NCBI GenBank assembly: GCA_014444615.1
Contig: PVXE01000002.1
Location: forward strand, 144,689 to 208,688
Source: Tagaea sp. CACIAM 22H2
GTDB taxonomy: Bacteria; Pseudomonadota; Alphaproteobacteria; CACIAM-22H2
Direction of reading: 5' to 3'
Length of the DNA: 64,000 nucleotides
A model generated the notes under the pieces. The model saw only the letters and a list, made by a program, of their open reading frames with translations, was not told the DNA's origin and made no database searches. Position numbers and translations under genes: made by a program. Shown here piece after piece: positions 39,348-48,855 of the stretch. Every line of letters begins with the position of its first letter. Within the stretch, counting starts at the first letter, position 1.

Positions 39348-39421
39348 CGGTGTGTAGCTCAGCCTGGTAGAGCGCTTGCTTTGGGAGCAAGAAGTCGCGA
39401 GTTCGAATCCCGCCACACCGA
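39348..39421 (+). tRNA. tRNA-Pro (anticodon TGG)
   Basis: 74 nt. The acceptor CGGTGTG pairs with CACACCG, the anticodon arm is CTTGC-TTTGGGA-GCAAG giving TGG (Pro), and the T-arm is GCGAG-TTCGAAT-CCCGC. The CCA end is not encoded (CCC follows). It sits between the chemoreceptor gene and the hydrolase/FkbM fusion gene. Confidence 0.96.
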
Positions 39422-39434
39422 CCCGGATCGCGCC

Positions 39435-41600
39435 TTAAAGCCCGCGCCAGATTTCCGGATTGAGATTGTCCTGGTCGAAGCGCGCCAAGGTCGGATGCGG
39501 CATCGGCCGCGGCTGGGCCCCCATCAAAATCGCCTGGATTTGACGCGCGCGGTGCATCGCGGGCGTGGCAACATTGGCACTTTCGAGAAAGTCCCACAGC
39601 ACGGCCGAATTCGCATTCGCATTGAACCCGGCGGCGAAACTGGCGTTCGAGACGAACGCCTCGATCAGGCAGGCGCTGAACCAATTGCCGATCGCGCCGG
39701 CGGTCAGTGATTCGTAGCGCTCGAGGGCGGGGATCAGCGGCTCGTCCGGCATCGTTGCCGTCCCCGCCATGACCGCGTCCAACGTCCGTCCGAGCGCGTC
39801 GATCATCGCGCCGCGCCGGCCCGCCGCACGCGCGATCCGCGCATAGGTCAGCGCGCGCGAGAAGCCGGGCCGCGCCATATAGGCGATTTTGGCGAGGCGC
39901 TCGGCTTCCAGGAAATCGGCGACACGCAACGGCAAGGGCCGATCGGCGTGGCGCGCGCGTTCGAACCGCGCGATTGCCGCGATGTATTCACCCGCCGCCG
40001 GCGCTTGCGGCGCACTCAAATTCAGCGCGACCGCCGGGTTCAACGCGAGGACCGCGATGCGCGATCGGGCGAGGGCGATGAACGGCGCGGGATCGTCGAG
40101 CGGCTCGGCTTGCGGCACGTTATCCACCAGCCTGCCCTCGGCGGCGAGCTGCTTCGCGCGCGCCGGCAGCGCGCCGAAACCATAGGCGAGAAACGGGTCG
40201 GCGTCGGGCGCATCTAAATCGAGCGGCACCAGCGCGTTCGGGCCGGGCAGCAAGGCATAGAGCGCGAAGCCCTGCGCGATCAGCTCGTGCATCGGGGCAA
40301 AATTCCGCGTCGTGTCGGCGTTCACGATCTCGCTCATGACCAGGGGGGCGAAGCGGGCCAAAACGCCGCGACCGCCCCGCAGCGCGTCGGTTTCGCCGCC
40401 TTCAAGATCGAGCTTCAGGAAATCCCACGCCGTCCAGCCCAAAGCGGCAATCTCGTCGTCGAGCGTGACGACCGGCACGTCGAGCGTGCCGCCTTCGGCC
40501 AGACGCGCGTTCTCCGAATGGCCGGAGATATCGAAACGCGCCGTGCCGGTCGCCGCACCGAGCGCCACGCGGCGATGATGGATGCGCGACGACAAACCGT
40601 TCAGCGCGATGGCGCGCGCACCGCGATCGGCGATCGGCGGATTGGGTTCGAACGCCAGAACATCGGCGCCTGCACGCGCCAAGGTCAACGTATAGACGCC
40701 GAGATTGGCGCCGCCGTCCACCGCCCGCCAGCCCGGGCGCACCAGCGATCGCACGAACGCGAACTCGTCCTCGAACCACGTCTCGCGCTCCAGCAGGATG
40801 ATCGTCGAGGTCGAGGTCGGTTCGCGCGGGCAAATCGCGACCGAGCCATCGGTCAATCGCAACGCGTACTCGTCGTCGTGCACGAGAGCGGCGGGCGGCG
40901 GCGGCGCGGCGGCGGCGAAGGCGGCGCTACGCGCGGCGATGCGGCCCGGATCCGCAGCCCAAACGGGATGGCCGGCATGGCGTTCGATCGCGATCGATAT
41001 GTCGGGGGCTTGCTGCCCCTTGAAGGCCTCGCCGGCGAGCACGAGAACCGGCGAACCGATCTCGCGCCACAGATGGCGATAGTCGCGGCCGTCGGCGCTG
41101 CGGCGATGCGGATCGTAGCCGGTGAACGCCTTAAACGAAGCGATCGCCGGATGGCCGGATGCAAGATCGCCCATCGCGCTGGCGGCGTACTCGGCGATGC
41201 CGGAATAATCACCGGGCGAAAAAACGGGATCGTCGAGCACAAGTGCGCGGACGATCGACGGCCGCGCGCGCGCGATCAGCGCGGCCACGACGGCGCCCAG
41301 CGAGATGCCGTAGATCGTGACGGGCACGCCCGCGAATTCCCGCGCGCATAATGCGCCAAAAACATGCGCCAGCCGTTCCGGCGTGGCGGTTGGCGACGGC
41401 GCCTCGCCGTTCGTGCCCGGTTGATCGAAGGCGACGACGGAAAAATGTCGCGCCAGTTCCGCGATCATCGGCGAGACGATGTCGATATTGCCCATCGTTC
41501 CGGGCACGAGAAGCAAGGGCGGCAGTCCCGACGCCGTTTCGAAACGCGCGCAGACCAGCGCCGTGCCGTCCAGATCGACGGTGAAATCACGGCGGTTCAT
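39435..41600 (-). CDS. Three-part fusion: alpha/beta hydrolase, FkbM methyltransferase, C-terminal helical region
   Basis: 721 residues. Residues 1 to about 235 are an alpha/beta hydrolase: [20 protein letters not shown], the nucleophile elbow [19 protein letters not shown], and [12 protein letters not shown] before the expected His. Residues about 265-430 are an FkbM-type SAM methyltransferase: [20 protein letters not shown], then DVLAFEPNP and [17 protein letters not shown]. The last 290 residues are Ala-rich and helical, with no family I recognise. FkbM enzymes O-methylate sugars. The fusion is unusual. It is last in an overlapping three-gene set after a second FkbM gene and a TPR-OGT gene, so a role in glycan modification is inferred. 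Confidence 0.85.
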   Translation of the reverse strand: MNRRDFTVDLDGTALVCARFETASGLPPLLLVPGTMGNIDIVSPMIAELARHFSVVAFDQPGTNGEAPSPTATPERLAHVFGALCAREFAGVPVTIYGISLGAVVAALIARARPSIVRALVLDDPVFSPGDYSGIAEYAASAMGDLASGHPAIASFKAFTGYDPHRRSADGRDYRHLWREIGSPVLVLAGEAFKGQQAPDISIAIERHAGHPVWAADPGRIAARSAAFAAAAPPPPAALVHDDEYALRLTDGSVAICPREPTSTSTIILLERETWFEDEFAFVRSLVRPGWRAVDGGANLGVYTLTLARAGADVLAFEPNPPIADRGARAIALNGLSSRIHHRRVALGAATGTARFDISGHSENARLAEGGTLDVPVVTLDDEIAALGWTAWDFLKLDLEGGETDALRGGRGVLARFAPLVMSEIVNADTTRNFAPMHELIAQGFALYALLPGPNALVPLDLDAPDADPFLAYGFGALPARAKQLAAEGRLVDNVPQAEPLDDPAPFIALARSRIAVLALNPAVALNLSAPQAPAAGEYIAAIARFERARHADRPLPLRVADFLEAERLAKIAYMARPGFSRALTYARIARAAGRRGAMIDALGRTLDAVMAGTATMPDEPLIPALERYESLTAGAIGNWFSACLIEAFVSNASFAAGFNANANSAVLWDFLESANVATPAMHRARQIQAILMGAQPRPMPHPTLARFDQDNLNPEIWRGL

Positions 41601-42484
41601 CGCGGAGCCTCCGCCGACAGCGCCGCGATCATATCCGGGCGCGCGGCGCGCACGGCGACGTAGTTCGCGTTCTCGAAATCCTCGTCGGCCAGCGAGTAGT
41701 CCGCGAAGCGCACGCCCGACGGGCCGGCCTTGCCGACGCGATAGCCGAGATTCGTCAACATGAAGTGGAAATCGATCAGCAGCCTGTGGGTCAGGATGTT
41801 GACGCGGCCATATTCGAATTGCAGCGCGTCGATCCGGCCTTCGCCGAGCATCGCGCCGAATCCGTCAAAGACGAGATGTTCGGCCCCCTCGACGTCGATC
41901 TTCGCGTAGTCGATCCGCGCGATGCCATTCGCGGCGGCATAGCCGTCGGCGCGGCGCACCGGGCAGCGCACAACGCGCGACGGGGCGGCGTGCGGAAACG
42001 GCGCGATCGAGGCGAGTTCGTCGAACCCGGCATAGACATTCACGTCGATCTCGCCGTCGACATGGGCAAGGCCGAACGGGTTGGCGTGCACGCGCGCGTC
42101 GTTGGCGAAACGCCCGGCATAATGCTTGAACGTGTCGGGCACGACTTCGAACCCGTGCACCGCGCAATCGGGCCAGTGGGCGAGGGCCGCCGCCGTCCAA
42201 TTGCCGCGATTGGCGCCGATATCGAACGCCATGCGGATGCCCAGCGGGGCAAGTGCACGCACGATCCGCGCTTCGCCGGAAATCTCCAGCGGCGCGCCTT
42301 TGGCGGGCGGTGGCGAGGCAAGGCGTGCCGCCCGGCCGAACAGCCGCGCGAGGTCCGCCAATTCGCCGTTGTCGCCGCGTGCGGCCAGCGCGCGCGCCGC
42401 GTTTTCGAAATCGGCGTCGGGCGCGGCGTCGCCCAAGGCGAGGGCGAGGGCGCGGCGGCGAAGTCCGGCGAGATCATCGGTCAT
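41597..42484 (-). CDS. FkbM family methyltransferase
   Basis: 295 residues. An N-terminal helical region of about 75 residues precedes the methyltransferase fold: IRMAFDIGANRGNWTAAALA (SAM-binding loop), CAVHGFEVVPDTFKHY, and YAKIDVEGAEHLVFDGFG, the diagnostic FkbM motif. Probable O-methylation of a sugar hydroxyl. It overlaps the OGT-like gene upstream and the hydrolase/FkbM fusion downstream by 4 nt each (ATGA), so the three act in one pathway. Confidence 0.9.
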   Translation of the reverse strand: MTDDLAGLRRRALALALGDAAPDADFENAARALAARGDNGELADLARLFGRAARLASPPPAKGAPLEISGEARIVRALAPLGIRMAFDIGANRGNWTAAALAHWPDCAVHGFEVVPDTFKHYAGRFANDARVHANPFGLAHVDGEIDVNVYAGFDELASIAPFPHAAPSRVVRCPVRRADGYAAANGIARIDYAKIDVEGAEHLVFDGFGAMLGEGRIDALQFEYGRVNILTHRLLIDFHFMLTNLGYRVGKAGPSGVRFADYSLADEDFENANYVAVRAARPDMIAALSAEAPR

Positions 42485-44739
42485 GTTGCCCTCATTATCG
42501 CCCGGCGGGCGAAAGCGCGATAGGCGCGTTCAAGGCGGTGCATCCAACGCCGCTCGTCGACGAGCGCCGAGTACTTCATCCGATCGGGCAGTCCGGCGCG
42601 CAACGCGTTGCGCCACGCGATGTCGGCGGCGAGTTCGGCGGCGACGCGGACGTAATCCTCCACGCTCGCTGCCCGGCAGCGGTCGAGGCCGAGATGCGCA
42701 AGCATCGCCCCGCTCCAGCGCGACATCATCGTGTCGCCGGTCAGCGAAACGACGGGCACGCCCATCGACAGCGCTTCGAACGTGCTGGTCGATCCGTTGA
42801 ACGGGAACGGGTCGAGCACCACGTCCACACCGTGATACGAGGCAAGATGTGCGGCCAAGTCGGCGACATAGGGCCGCACGGCGATGCGCGCGGGATCGAT
42901 CCCGGCCTTGGTGAAATGCGCTTGGAAGCGCTGGCGGATTTCGGGTTCGTCCATCGCGCGCGCATGACCCAGCAGCAGCGTCGCGCCCTCGACCGCACGC
43001 AGGACCTGCGCCCAGGTTTCCAGCGTGCGGCCGTTGAGCTTGGTCGGGTTGGAGAACGACGCGAACACGATCGGCGCATTCGCCGCGCGCGGCGCCAGTG
43101 TCCGCGCCTCGGCAAGCCAGGGGTGGATATACAGATTGGGCAGGCGCAGCACGCGCTCGGCGTAGAACTCGTTGCCGTGCCGGGGGACGAGGTGTCGATC
43201 GGCGATCAGATAGTCGATCGCAGCGATGCCGCTGGTCGCCGCATCGAACAGGCTGACTTGCACGGGCGCCGCGCGCCGCCAGGCGAGGCCGGTGCGGTTC
43301 TCGTCGAAATGGCCGGCGACATGCACCAGAATATCGATCCCGTCGCGCCGCACGATTTGCGCCAGTTCGGCGTCGGGCCGCGCCGCGAGATGGTGCCAGC
43401 CATCCGCCATCGCGGCGAATTCGCGCGACAGCTCGTCCTCGACGAAAGCGAGATTATAGCCGTGGATCGCGAAACGTTCGCGGTCGGCGGCGGCGAAAAG
43501 CGGCCGCATCGAACGCGCGACCGGATGGCGACGGAAATCCGACGAGACATAGCCGATGCGGATTTTCTCGCCCGCCTTGCGCACCCAAGGTACCGGCGGC
43601 ACGGCCGCGCCGTCGCGCATCTTCTCGCCGAAATCGAGATGCAGCGCCTTGCGCCGATCGAGCGTCAGATCGGGATCGTACAGCGACACGGCAATGCGGT
43701 TTTTGAGCGCGCGCAGGCGGCCGAGCTTCGCGGCGGCAGCGAACAGCGCATCGGCGGTCGCGAAGTCGTCGAACAACGGCAGCAGCGTACCCAGCACATC
43801 GCAGGCGGCGGCAATGCGCTCGCGGCGCACCATGTCCAGCGCATGCACCTGTTCGCCCAGAATGCGCGCGACGTCGCCCAGGCGCGCATCGGGTGCCGCA
43901 CCGATCATGTTGCGCAAAGCGCGGCTTAAAGCGGCGATCGCGGCGGCGGGCTTGCCTTGCAGATTGGCGAGCTGGCCTTGCGCCATGTCGACGCGCGGAT
44001 CGTTCGCTTGCGCATGGCGCTTCATCGCGTCAAGGGCGGTTTGCGCGGCCGGCGCATCGTTACCCGCGCAAAGCGCGGCGATCAGGCTCGCCCAAGCGTC
44101 GAGATGGCCGGGTGCCAAATCCAAGCATTTCCGATAGGCGGCGATGGCGCCCGATGAATCGCCCGCGACGAAAAGTAGCGTCGCCAGCGCGAGATGATGG
44201 TCGGGGGCGGCGGGGTCGAGCGCAATGGCTTGGCGCACATGATCGAGCCCGCCGCGCAGATCGCCGTCGTTGGCGAGCAGCGTGCCGAGCGCGAAATGCG
44301 CGCCGCCATGCTGGGGTTCGCGGGCGAGCGCATCGAGATAATGGCGCTTGGCCGTCGCACGATCGCCGGCGAATTCGGCGATCTGGCCCAAGCCCATCGG
44401 CCCGAGCGCCGAGGCAGGGGCGGTTTCGGCGACACGCATATAGGCGCGGGCGGCGTCTTGCGGCCGGTTCACCCGGCGCAGCACCGTGCCCAAATGCAGC
44501 CATGCGCCCGCGAAGCCGGGCTGTACCGCGACCGCGCGTTCGAGCGGGGCAATAGCATCCGCGTCGCGTCCGCGTTGATGCAGCGTAAGCCCCAGCAAAT
44601 TCAGCGCGTCGACATTGTCCGGCTGTAAAGCGAGGACTTGCTCATAAAAACGTGCGGCGCTCTCGACATCGCCGGCGCGATGACATTCGAGTGCGGCGTT
44701 GAGCAGGGCTGACGCGTCCATAACCGTCAGTATGGACAT
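42481..44739 (-). CDS. TPR-containing O-GlcNAc transferase/SPINDLY-like glycosyltransferase
   Basis: 752 residues (746 if the Met at 44721 is used). Residues 10 to about 270 are tetratricopeptide repeats (YEQVLALQPDNVDALNLLGL is one). The C-terminal GT41-type catalytic region holds IGYVSSDFRRHPVARSMRPL, FASFSNPTKLNGRTLETW with the Lys equivalent to the UDP-contacting Lys, and LDPFPFNGSTSTFEALSMGV. The acceptor-site motif normally WLGYxGTTG reads LFDAATSG here, a notable change. Such proteins glycosylate Ser/Thr of bacterial proteins such as flagellin or adhesins. First gene of the operon with both FkbM genes. Confidence 0.88.
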   Translation of the reverse strand: MSILTVMDASALLNAALECHRAGDVESAARFYEQVLALQPDNVDALNLLGLTLHQRGRDADAIAPLERAVAVQPGFAGAWLHLGTVLRRVNRPQDAARAYMRVAETAPASALGPMGLGQIAEFAGDRATAKRHYLDALAREPQHGGAHFALGTLLANDGDLRGGLDHVRQAIALDPAAPDHHLALATLLFVAGDSSGAIAAYRKCLDLAPGHLDAWASLIAALCAGNDAPAAQTALDAMKRHAQANDPRVDMAQGQLANLQGKPAAAIAALSRALRNMIGAAPDARLGDVARILGEQVHALDMVRRERIAAACDVLGTLLPLFDDFATADALFAAAAKLGRLRALKNRIAVSLYDPDLTLDRRKALHLDFGEKMRDGAAVPPVPWVRKAGEKIRIGYVSSDFRRHPVARSMRPLFAAADRERFAIHGYNLAFVEDELSREFAAMADGWHHLAARPDAELAQIVRRDGIDILVHVAGHFDENRTGLAWRRAAPVQVSLFDAATSGIAAIDYLIADRHLVPRHGNEFYAERVLRLPNLYIHPWLAEARTLAPRAANAPIVFASFSNPTKLNGRTLETWAQVLRAVEGATLLLGHARAMDEPEIRQRFQAHFTKAGIDPARIAVRPYVADLAAHLASYHGVDVVLDPFPFNGSTSTFEALSMGVPVVSLTGDTMMSRWSGAMLAHLGLDRCRAASVEDYVRVAAELAADIAWRNALRAGLPDRMKYSALVDERRWMHRLERAYRAFARRAIMRAT

Positions 44740-44769
44740 GATTCGGAATGATTCTCATAATGCCACGCG

Positions 44770-45738
44770 ATGGCGAACGCAGACTCCGACGCGCTTTATG
44801 CGGGCAAGACGATCCTGGTCACGGGCGCCACGGGGCTATACGGCCGCAATCTCATTCCCCGGCTTTTGGCCAAGGGCGCAAATGTGCGCGCCGTGGCGCG
44901 GCGCGTTCCCGCGATCGGCTTCGGGGCGGGCGTCGAGTTCGTCGCGGGCGATCTGAAGGAGCCGGGATTTGCGCGCCAAGCCGTCCAAGGTTGCGACGGG
45001 CTGTTCCATATGGCCGGCACACGCGGTTCGATCGGCATCCAGATCAAGCGCGCGGCCGAAATGCTGCACGACAACACGCTGTCCTGCTTCAATGCGCTGA
45101 ATGCGGCGCGCGAAGCGGGCGTGGCGCGCGTCGTCTATGTCTCGACCGTGTCGGTCTATCCGCCGGGCGAACGCTACGTCGAAGATCAAGCGTGGTCGGC
45201 CAATCCGCATCCCGGCAACGAGTTCGTCGCCTGGTCGAAGCGCATGGCCGAAAAGTTGATCGAAGCGTTCGAGGTGCAATACGGCGCCAAAAATTTCGCG
45301 ATCCTGCGCCCGGTGAACACGTTCGGGCCATGGGACGATTTCGATCCGCGAACCGCCTTGGTCGTGCCCGCCTTGATCGGCCGGGCGTTGGGCGGGGAGA
45401 ATCCGCTGACCGTGTGGGGCGACGGTTCGGCGGTGCGCGACTTCCTTTACGTGGAAGACGCGGTCAACGGTCTACTGGCGAGCTACGAACGCGGGCTGGG
45501 CCAAGGACCGATAAATCTGGGCAGCGGGCGCGGTTATTCGGTCGCCGAGATCGTTGCGGCGATTTTGCGCCACGGCGCGCCGGGCACGAGCGTGCGCTGG
45601 GATATCGACAAGCCCACCGGCGAAGCGCGGAAGGTCGCCGACACCGCGCGCGCCGAAAAGATCCTGGGTTTCAAGCCCAAGATCGGGCTGGAGGAAGGAA
45701 TCGCGCGCACGATCGCTTGGTATCGCGCGCGCGGCTGA
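44770..45738 (+). CDS. NAD-dependent epimerase/dehydratase family protein lacking the catalytic Tyr
   Basis: 322 residues, an extended-SDR fold. The NAD-binding loop is ILVTGATGLYGRNLIPRLLA (about 15-34), the Ser region YVSTVSVYPPGE, and substrate-binding RPVNTFGPWDD and VRDFLYVEDAVNGLLASY. The usual Tyr-x-x-x-Lys reads VAWSK at about residues 157-161, so Val replaces the catalytic Tyr. It may bind rather than turn over a nucleotide sugar, or use another base. It is divergent from the OGT/FkbM operon (30 nt apart), suggesting a shared pathway. Confidence 0.85.
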   Translation: MANADSDALYAGKTILVTGATGLYGRNLIPRLLAKGANVRAVARRVPAIGFGAGVEFVAGDLKEPGFARQAVQGCDGLFHMAGTRGSIGIQIKRAAEMLHDNTLSCFNALNAAREAGVARVVYVSTVSVYPPGERYVEDQAWSANPHPGNEFVAWSKRMAEKLIEAFEVQYGAKNFAILRPVNTFGPWDDFDPRTALVVPALIGRALGGENPLTVWGDGSAVRDFLYVEDAVNGLLASYERGLGQGPINLGSGRGYSVAEIVAAILRHGAPGTSVRWDIDKPTGEARKVADTARAEKILGFKPKIGLEEGIARTIAWYRARG

Positions 45739-45741
45739 TCC

Positions 45742-46968
45742 TTAGTCGTCCAAGCCCGGCGTGGCCAGCATCGGCGCATCGGCGACTTCCACCAAATGCG
45801 CGCGCTCGAAGCCATTGAACGCGGTGCGTAGTGCCGCGCCATAGGCGCCGAGCTGACCGATTTCGATCCAATCGCCCTCCGCGATATCGGCGGGCAGCGG
45901 GAAGGGGCCGGCCATCCGATCGGCGGAATCGCAAGTCGGGCCGAAAAATTCGAAATCGCGGATCGGCGCGTCCGACGCGCGCAAGCAGCGCACCGGAAAG
46001 CGGAAGCCGGGATAGCCCGCATCCGACAACGACCCGTAAATGCCGTCGTTGAGATAGAGCATATTCGCGCGCCGCGCTTGCACCTGCACGATCACCGAAC
46101 CGCCGCCCGCGACCAGCGCGCGGCCGGGCTCGGCCCACAGCTTCGTATGGCGCAGATGCGCGGCATTCGCGTGCGCGGCCTCGATCTCGGCGAAAAAGGC
46201 GCCGAGCGGGGGCACGTCGATGTCGGGATAGGTCACGGGAAAGCCGCCGCCGACGTCGAGCAGATCGACGCGCACGCCGGCTTCGCCCGCCACGCGATCC
46301 GCCAATTCGATGGCGCGCGCATAGGCGGCCGGATCGACGCATTGCGAGCCGACATGGAACGAGATCCCGAGTTCGCGCGCGAGCGGACGCGCCCGGCGCA
46401 GCAACGCCACGGCCGCGTCGAAATCCGCGCCGAACTTGCCGGAGAGGTCGTAGCGCGCGCCGCCCTTGGGCAGCGCCAAGCGCACGACGAGCGTCAACTC
46501 GCCCGGCTTCGCCTTGGTCTCGGCGAGCAGCTTGTCGAGTTCCTCGTCCGCATCGAGCACGAAGTCGCGCACCGCGTGGCGCGCGTATGCCTCGCGGATC
46601 GCGGCGCGGGCGCGTACGGGATGCATATAGGCGATATGCGCACCCGTCCCGAACATCGAGCGGACGAGCGCGATTTCGGCGGGCGAAGCGCAGTCGAAAT
46701 GGCGCACGCCGCCATCCCACAGCGCGCGCAGCACGCGGGGGTCGGCGTTGCACTTCACGGCGTAAAGCACGTCGCCGGGGAAGCCCGCGACGAAGCGTCG
46801 CGCGGCTTTGCGCAGCGTTTCCGGACGCAAAGCGTGCACCGGCTCCTGCGGCTTTTCGCGCGCGATCACGGCATCGACCGTCGGCAGTTCCGCCGGCACG
46901 GGCAGGGGAAGGGCGGCGCTTCGTCGCTTCAACGGCGAGACGGCGATACGCAGATTGGACAAGGCCAT
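45742..46968 (-). CDS. Ornithine (lysine/ornithine) decarboxylase, PLP fold type III
   Basis: 408 residues. The PLP-binding Lys lies in DVLYAVKCNADPRVLRAL (about residue 73). GSQC and DVGGGFPVTYPDI form the phosphate-binding region, KLWAEPGRALVAGGG follows, and the C-terminal active site is FFGPTCDSADRM with the catalytic Cys and Asp. This matches eukaryotic-like alphaproteobacterial ornithine decarboxylases (putrescine synthesis) better than diaminopimelate decarboxylase. GAGGA lies 10 nt before the ATG. A 360-nt leader and a frameshifted agmatinase gene lie upstream on the same strand. Confidence 0.9.
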   Translation of the reverse strand: MALSNLRIAVSPLKRRSAALPLPVPAELPTVDAVIAREKPQEPVHALRPETLRKAARRFVAGFPGDVLYAVKCNADPRVLRALWDGGVRHFDCASPAEIALVRSMFGTGAHIAYMHPVRARAAIREAYARHAVRDFVLDADEELDKLLAETKAKPGELTLVVRLALPKGGARYDLSGKFGADFDAAVALLRRARPLARELGISFHVGSQCVDPAAYARAIELADRVAGEAGVRVDLLDVGGGFPVTYPDIDVPPLGAFFAEIEAAHANAAHLRHTKLWAEPGRALVAGGGSVIVQVQARRANMLYLNDGIYGSLSDAGYPGFRFPVRCLRASDAPIRDFEFFGPTCDSADRMAGPFPLPADIAEGDWIEIGQLGAYGAALRTAFNGFERAHLVEVADAPMLATPGLDD

Positions 46969-47328
46969 TGGTCGGCATCCTCACAAGCAAAGGCGCTTGG
47001 AAAGGACGGAATTCCAACGGATGCGCTGCCGGAGGGTTGAAGAACCCCCGAGGTCGATCGCGGCGAAATCCCGTTCCCCCCGGAGCGCAAACCCCGAAAG
47101 GACGCGTGACGTCGTTGCTTGACCTCGAGCGCTGGTGGTCGAGAGACGTGGAGGTTCTTCGCGAACTTCCCGCCCTGCCTCTTAGCGCTGCCTCGTGGGC
47201 CTGGGGCACGTGCGACTTGCGTCGACGCCGTTATGTGACCGTTTGGGCTTCGGATTCAAGAGTCATCGATGCGTGCGACGTGTCCGCTGATCTGCGTGCA
47301 GCGCATGTCATTTTTTCGCCGCAAACGC
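46969..47328 (-). promoter_or_regulatory. Long structured 5' leader of ornithine decarboxylase gene, candidate speF RNA element
   Basis: This 360-nt gap upstream of the decarboxylase contains no convincing gene. On the minus strand it holds several stem-loops: GGGGGTT-CTTC-AACCCTC (47049-47032), which exposes or hides a CCUCC sequence, GTTC-GCGAA-GAAC near 47150, and paired GACCTCGAG-type segments near 47130. Two small start-to-stop frames occur near its 5' end (27 codons from about 47311, 16 codons from about 47306). Rfam describes a speF leader RNA upstream of alphaproteobacterial ornithine decarboxylase genes. Position and length fit, but I cannot confirm the covariance match by eye. Confidence 0.45.
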
Positions 47329-48226
47329 TTAACGCACGGCGACGAGCGCCAGATATTCCCAAACGATCGTCGCGGCGGCGAGCGACGTGATCTCCGCATG
47401 ATCGTAGGCGGGGGCGACTTCCATCACATCCATGCCGATCCAGTCGATGCCGCCGAGGGCGCGCAAGATCGCCTGGGTCTGCCATGTGGCGAGGCCGCCG
47501 ATCTCCGGCGTGCCCGTGCCGGGTGCAAAAGCGGGATCGAGCGCGTCGATGTCGAACGACAAATACGCCGGGGCATCGCCCAGAACGCGGCGTATTTCGG
47601 CCGCGACGAAAGCGGGGCCGCGCGCATGCACGGTCTGCGCGTCGAGGATCGTGACGACCCTTGCCGATCGTCCAATCCCAAACGTCGGGATCGGCCGGGC
47701 TGCGGATGCCGATCTGGATCATCCGGGCGGGATCGACCAAGCCTTCCTCGATCGCGCGATAGAAGACCGAGCCATGGCCCAGCGCCTGGCCGAAACTGGT
47801 CGGCCAGGTGTCGATATGCGCGTCGAAATGGGCGAGCGCCACGGGCTTGCCAAGGCGTTTGCGAACGCTGCGCAGCAGCGGCAGTGTGGCGCCGTGATCG
47901 CCGCCCAACGCCAGCAAATGCCCGATCTGGGCGGCTTGCGCTTCGATTTTGGCGTAACTCGCCGCGATATCGCCGAGCACGATGTCGAAATTGCCGATAT
48001 CGGCGAGATCGAGCGCGGCGGGGTCGAGGCGGGAGTTCGGATGCGCCCCGTCGCGCAGCATGACCGAAGCGGCGCGAATACCGGCGGGCCCGAAACGCGC
48101 GCCGGGGCGGTTCGTCGTGCCGAGATCGAAGGGGATGCCGGCGACGCAGAATTTCGCGCCGGGCGCGCGGTTTTCGAGCCCGAGGAAGGCATGCGGCAAA
48201 GCGAAAGTCGGCGGGAGGACGGCCAT
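47329..48226 (-). pseudogene. speB: Agmatinase (SpeB, ureohydrolase family) with a single-base frameshift
   Basis: Reading from ATG 48226, 190 codons encode an agmatinase N-terminus with GGDHGATLPLLR and HFDAHIDTW (Mn ligands) and IQIGIRSPADPDVWDWTIGK. After 47657 the frame runs into unrelated sequence. Skipping one base near 47656 restores VTILDAQTVHARG and SFDIDALDPAFAPGTGTPEI (remaining Mn ligands) to a TAA at 47329, giving 298 residues, a normal length. Both halves are otherwise clean. It is either a fresh mutation, programmed slippage (no clear slippery site: GGCAAGGGTCGTC) or a sequencing error. Agmatine to putrescine, parallel to the adjacent decarboxylase. Confidence 0.85.
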
Positions 48227-48400
48227 GGCGGCGCCGACCTTAGCGTTCCCCCTGTGCCGTCGCCACCGTCGCGAATTCAGGCCCCGTCCGGCGGCCCCGC
48301 GCGCGCCGATAAGGGTTGCCTTCAGGCGCGCGTGACGCCATCTTTCGGGGCGCCGGGGCCCGTCCCGGCGATTTCGAGCTTTTCACGAGCCAGACCGATC

Positions 48401-48700
48401 ATGAGCAAGCCCGCGCGTATTTACCGCCCGTCCAAGAACGCCATGCAGTCGGGCAAGGCGAAGACCCAGAATTGGATTTTGGAGTTCGAGCCGGGGGCGG
48501 CCAAGCGCGTCGATCCGCTGATGGGCTGGTCGGGTTCGCCCGACACCGACGGTCAGATCCGTCTGGTTTTCGAGACCCAGGACGAGGCTTTGTCCTACGC
48601 GCAGCGCCATGGAATCGCCTACGAAGTGGCGATTCCGCATGCGTCGCGGGTAAGACCCAAGAGCTACGCCGACAATTTCAAATACGACCGCGTTCGTTGA
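48401..48700 (+). CDS. ETC complex I subunit (NDUFS4/18 kDa-like accessory subunit)
   Basis: 99 residues matching the ETC_C1_NDUFA4/NDUFS4 family: ARIYRPSKNAMQSGKAKTQN at the start, then WILEFEP, DPLMGWSGSPDTDGQIRLVF, and a C-terminal SYADNFKYDRVR. This accessory subunit of NADH:quinone oxidoreductase is found in alphaproteobacteria and mitochondria and is good evidence for the class. The ATG at 48401 starts the conserved family sequence. A tRNA-Arg gene follows 6 nt after the stop. Confidence 0.9.
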   Translation: MSKPARIYRPSKNAMQSGKAKTQNWILEFEPGAAKRVDPLMGWSGSPDTDGQIRLVFETQDEALSYAQRHGIAYEVAIPHASRVRPKSYADNFKYDRVR

Positions 48701-48706
48701 CGGCCG

Positions 48707-48780
48707 GACCCCGTAGCTCAGCTGGATAGAGCACTTGCCTTCTAAGCAAGTGGTCGCAGGTTCGAATCCTGCCGGGGTCG
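48707..48780 (+). tRNA. tRNA-Arg (anticodon TCT)
   Basis: 74 nt. The acceptor GACCCCG pairs with CGGGGTC. The anticodon arm is CTTGC-CTTCTAA-GCAAG giving TCT (Arg, AGA codons), and the T-arm is GCAGG-TTCGAAT-CCTGC. CCA is not encoded. Its position right behind the complex I subunit gene suggests possible co-transcription. Confidence 0.96.
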
Positions 48781-48855
48781 CCGCCGGACGCCGGTAAGGC
48801 CCACCGGCTTAAAGTTGATATTTCGCGGGTTTTGACGCAATTTCCGGCGTCGATC

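Noticed and set aside
45742..46968. Diaminopimelate decarboxylase (LysA)
   Set aside because: The GPTCDSADRM active site and the polyamine-type neighbour (agmatinase) fit ornithine decarboxylase better.
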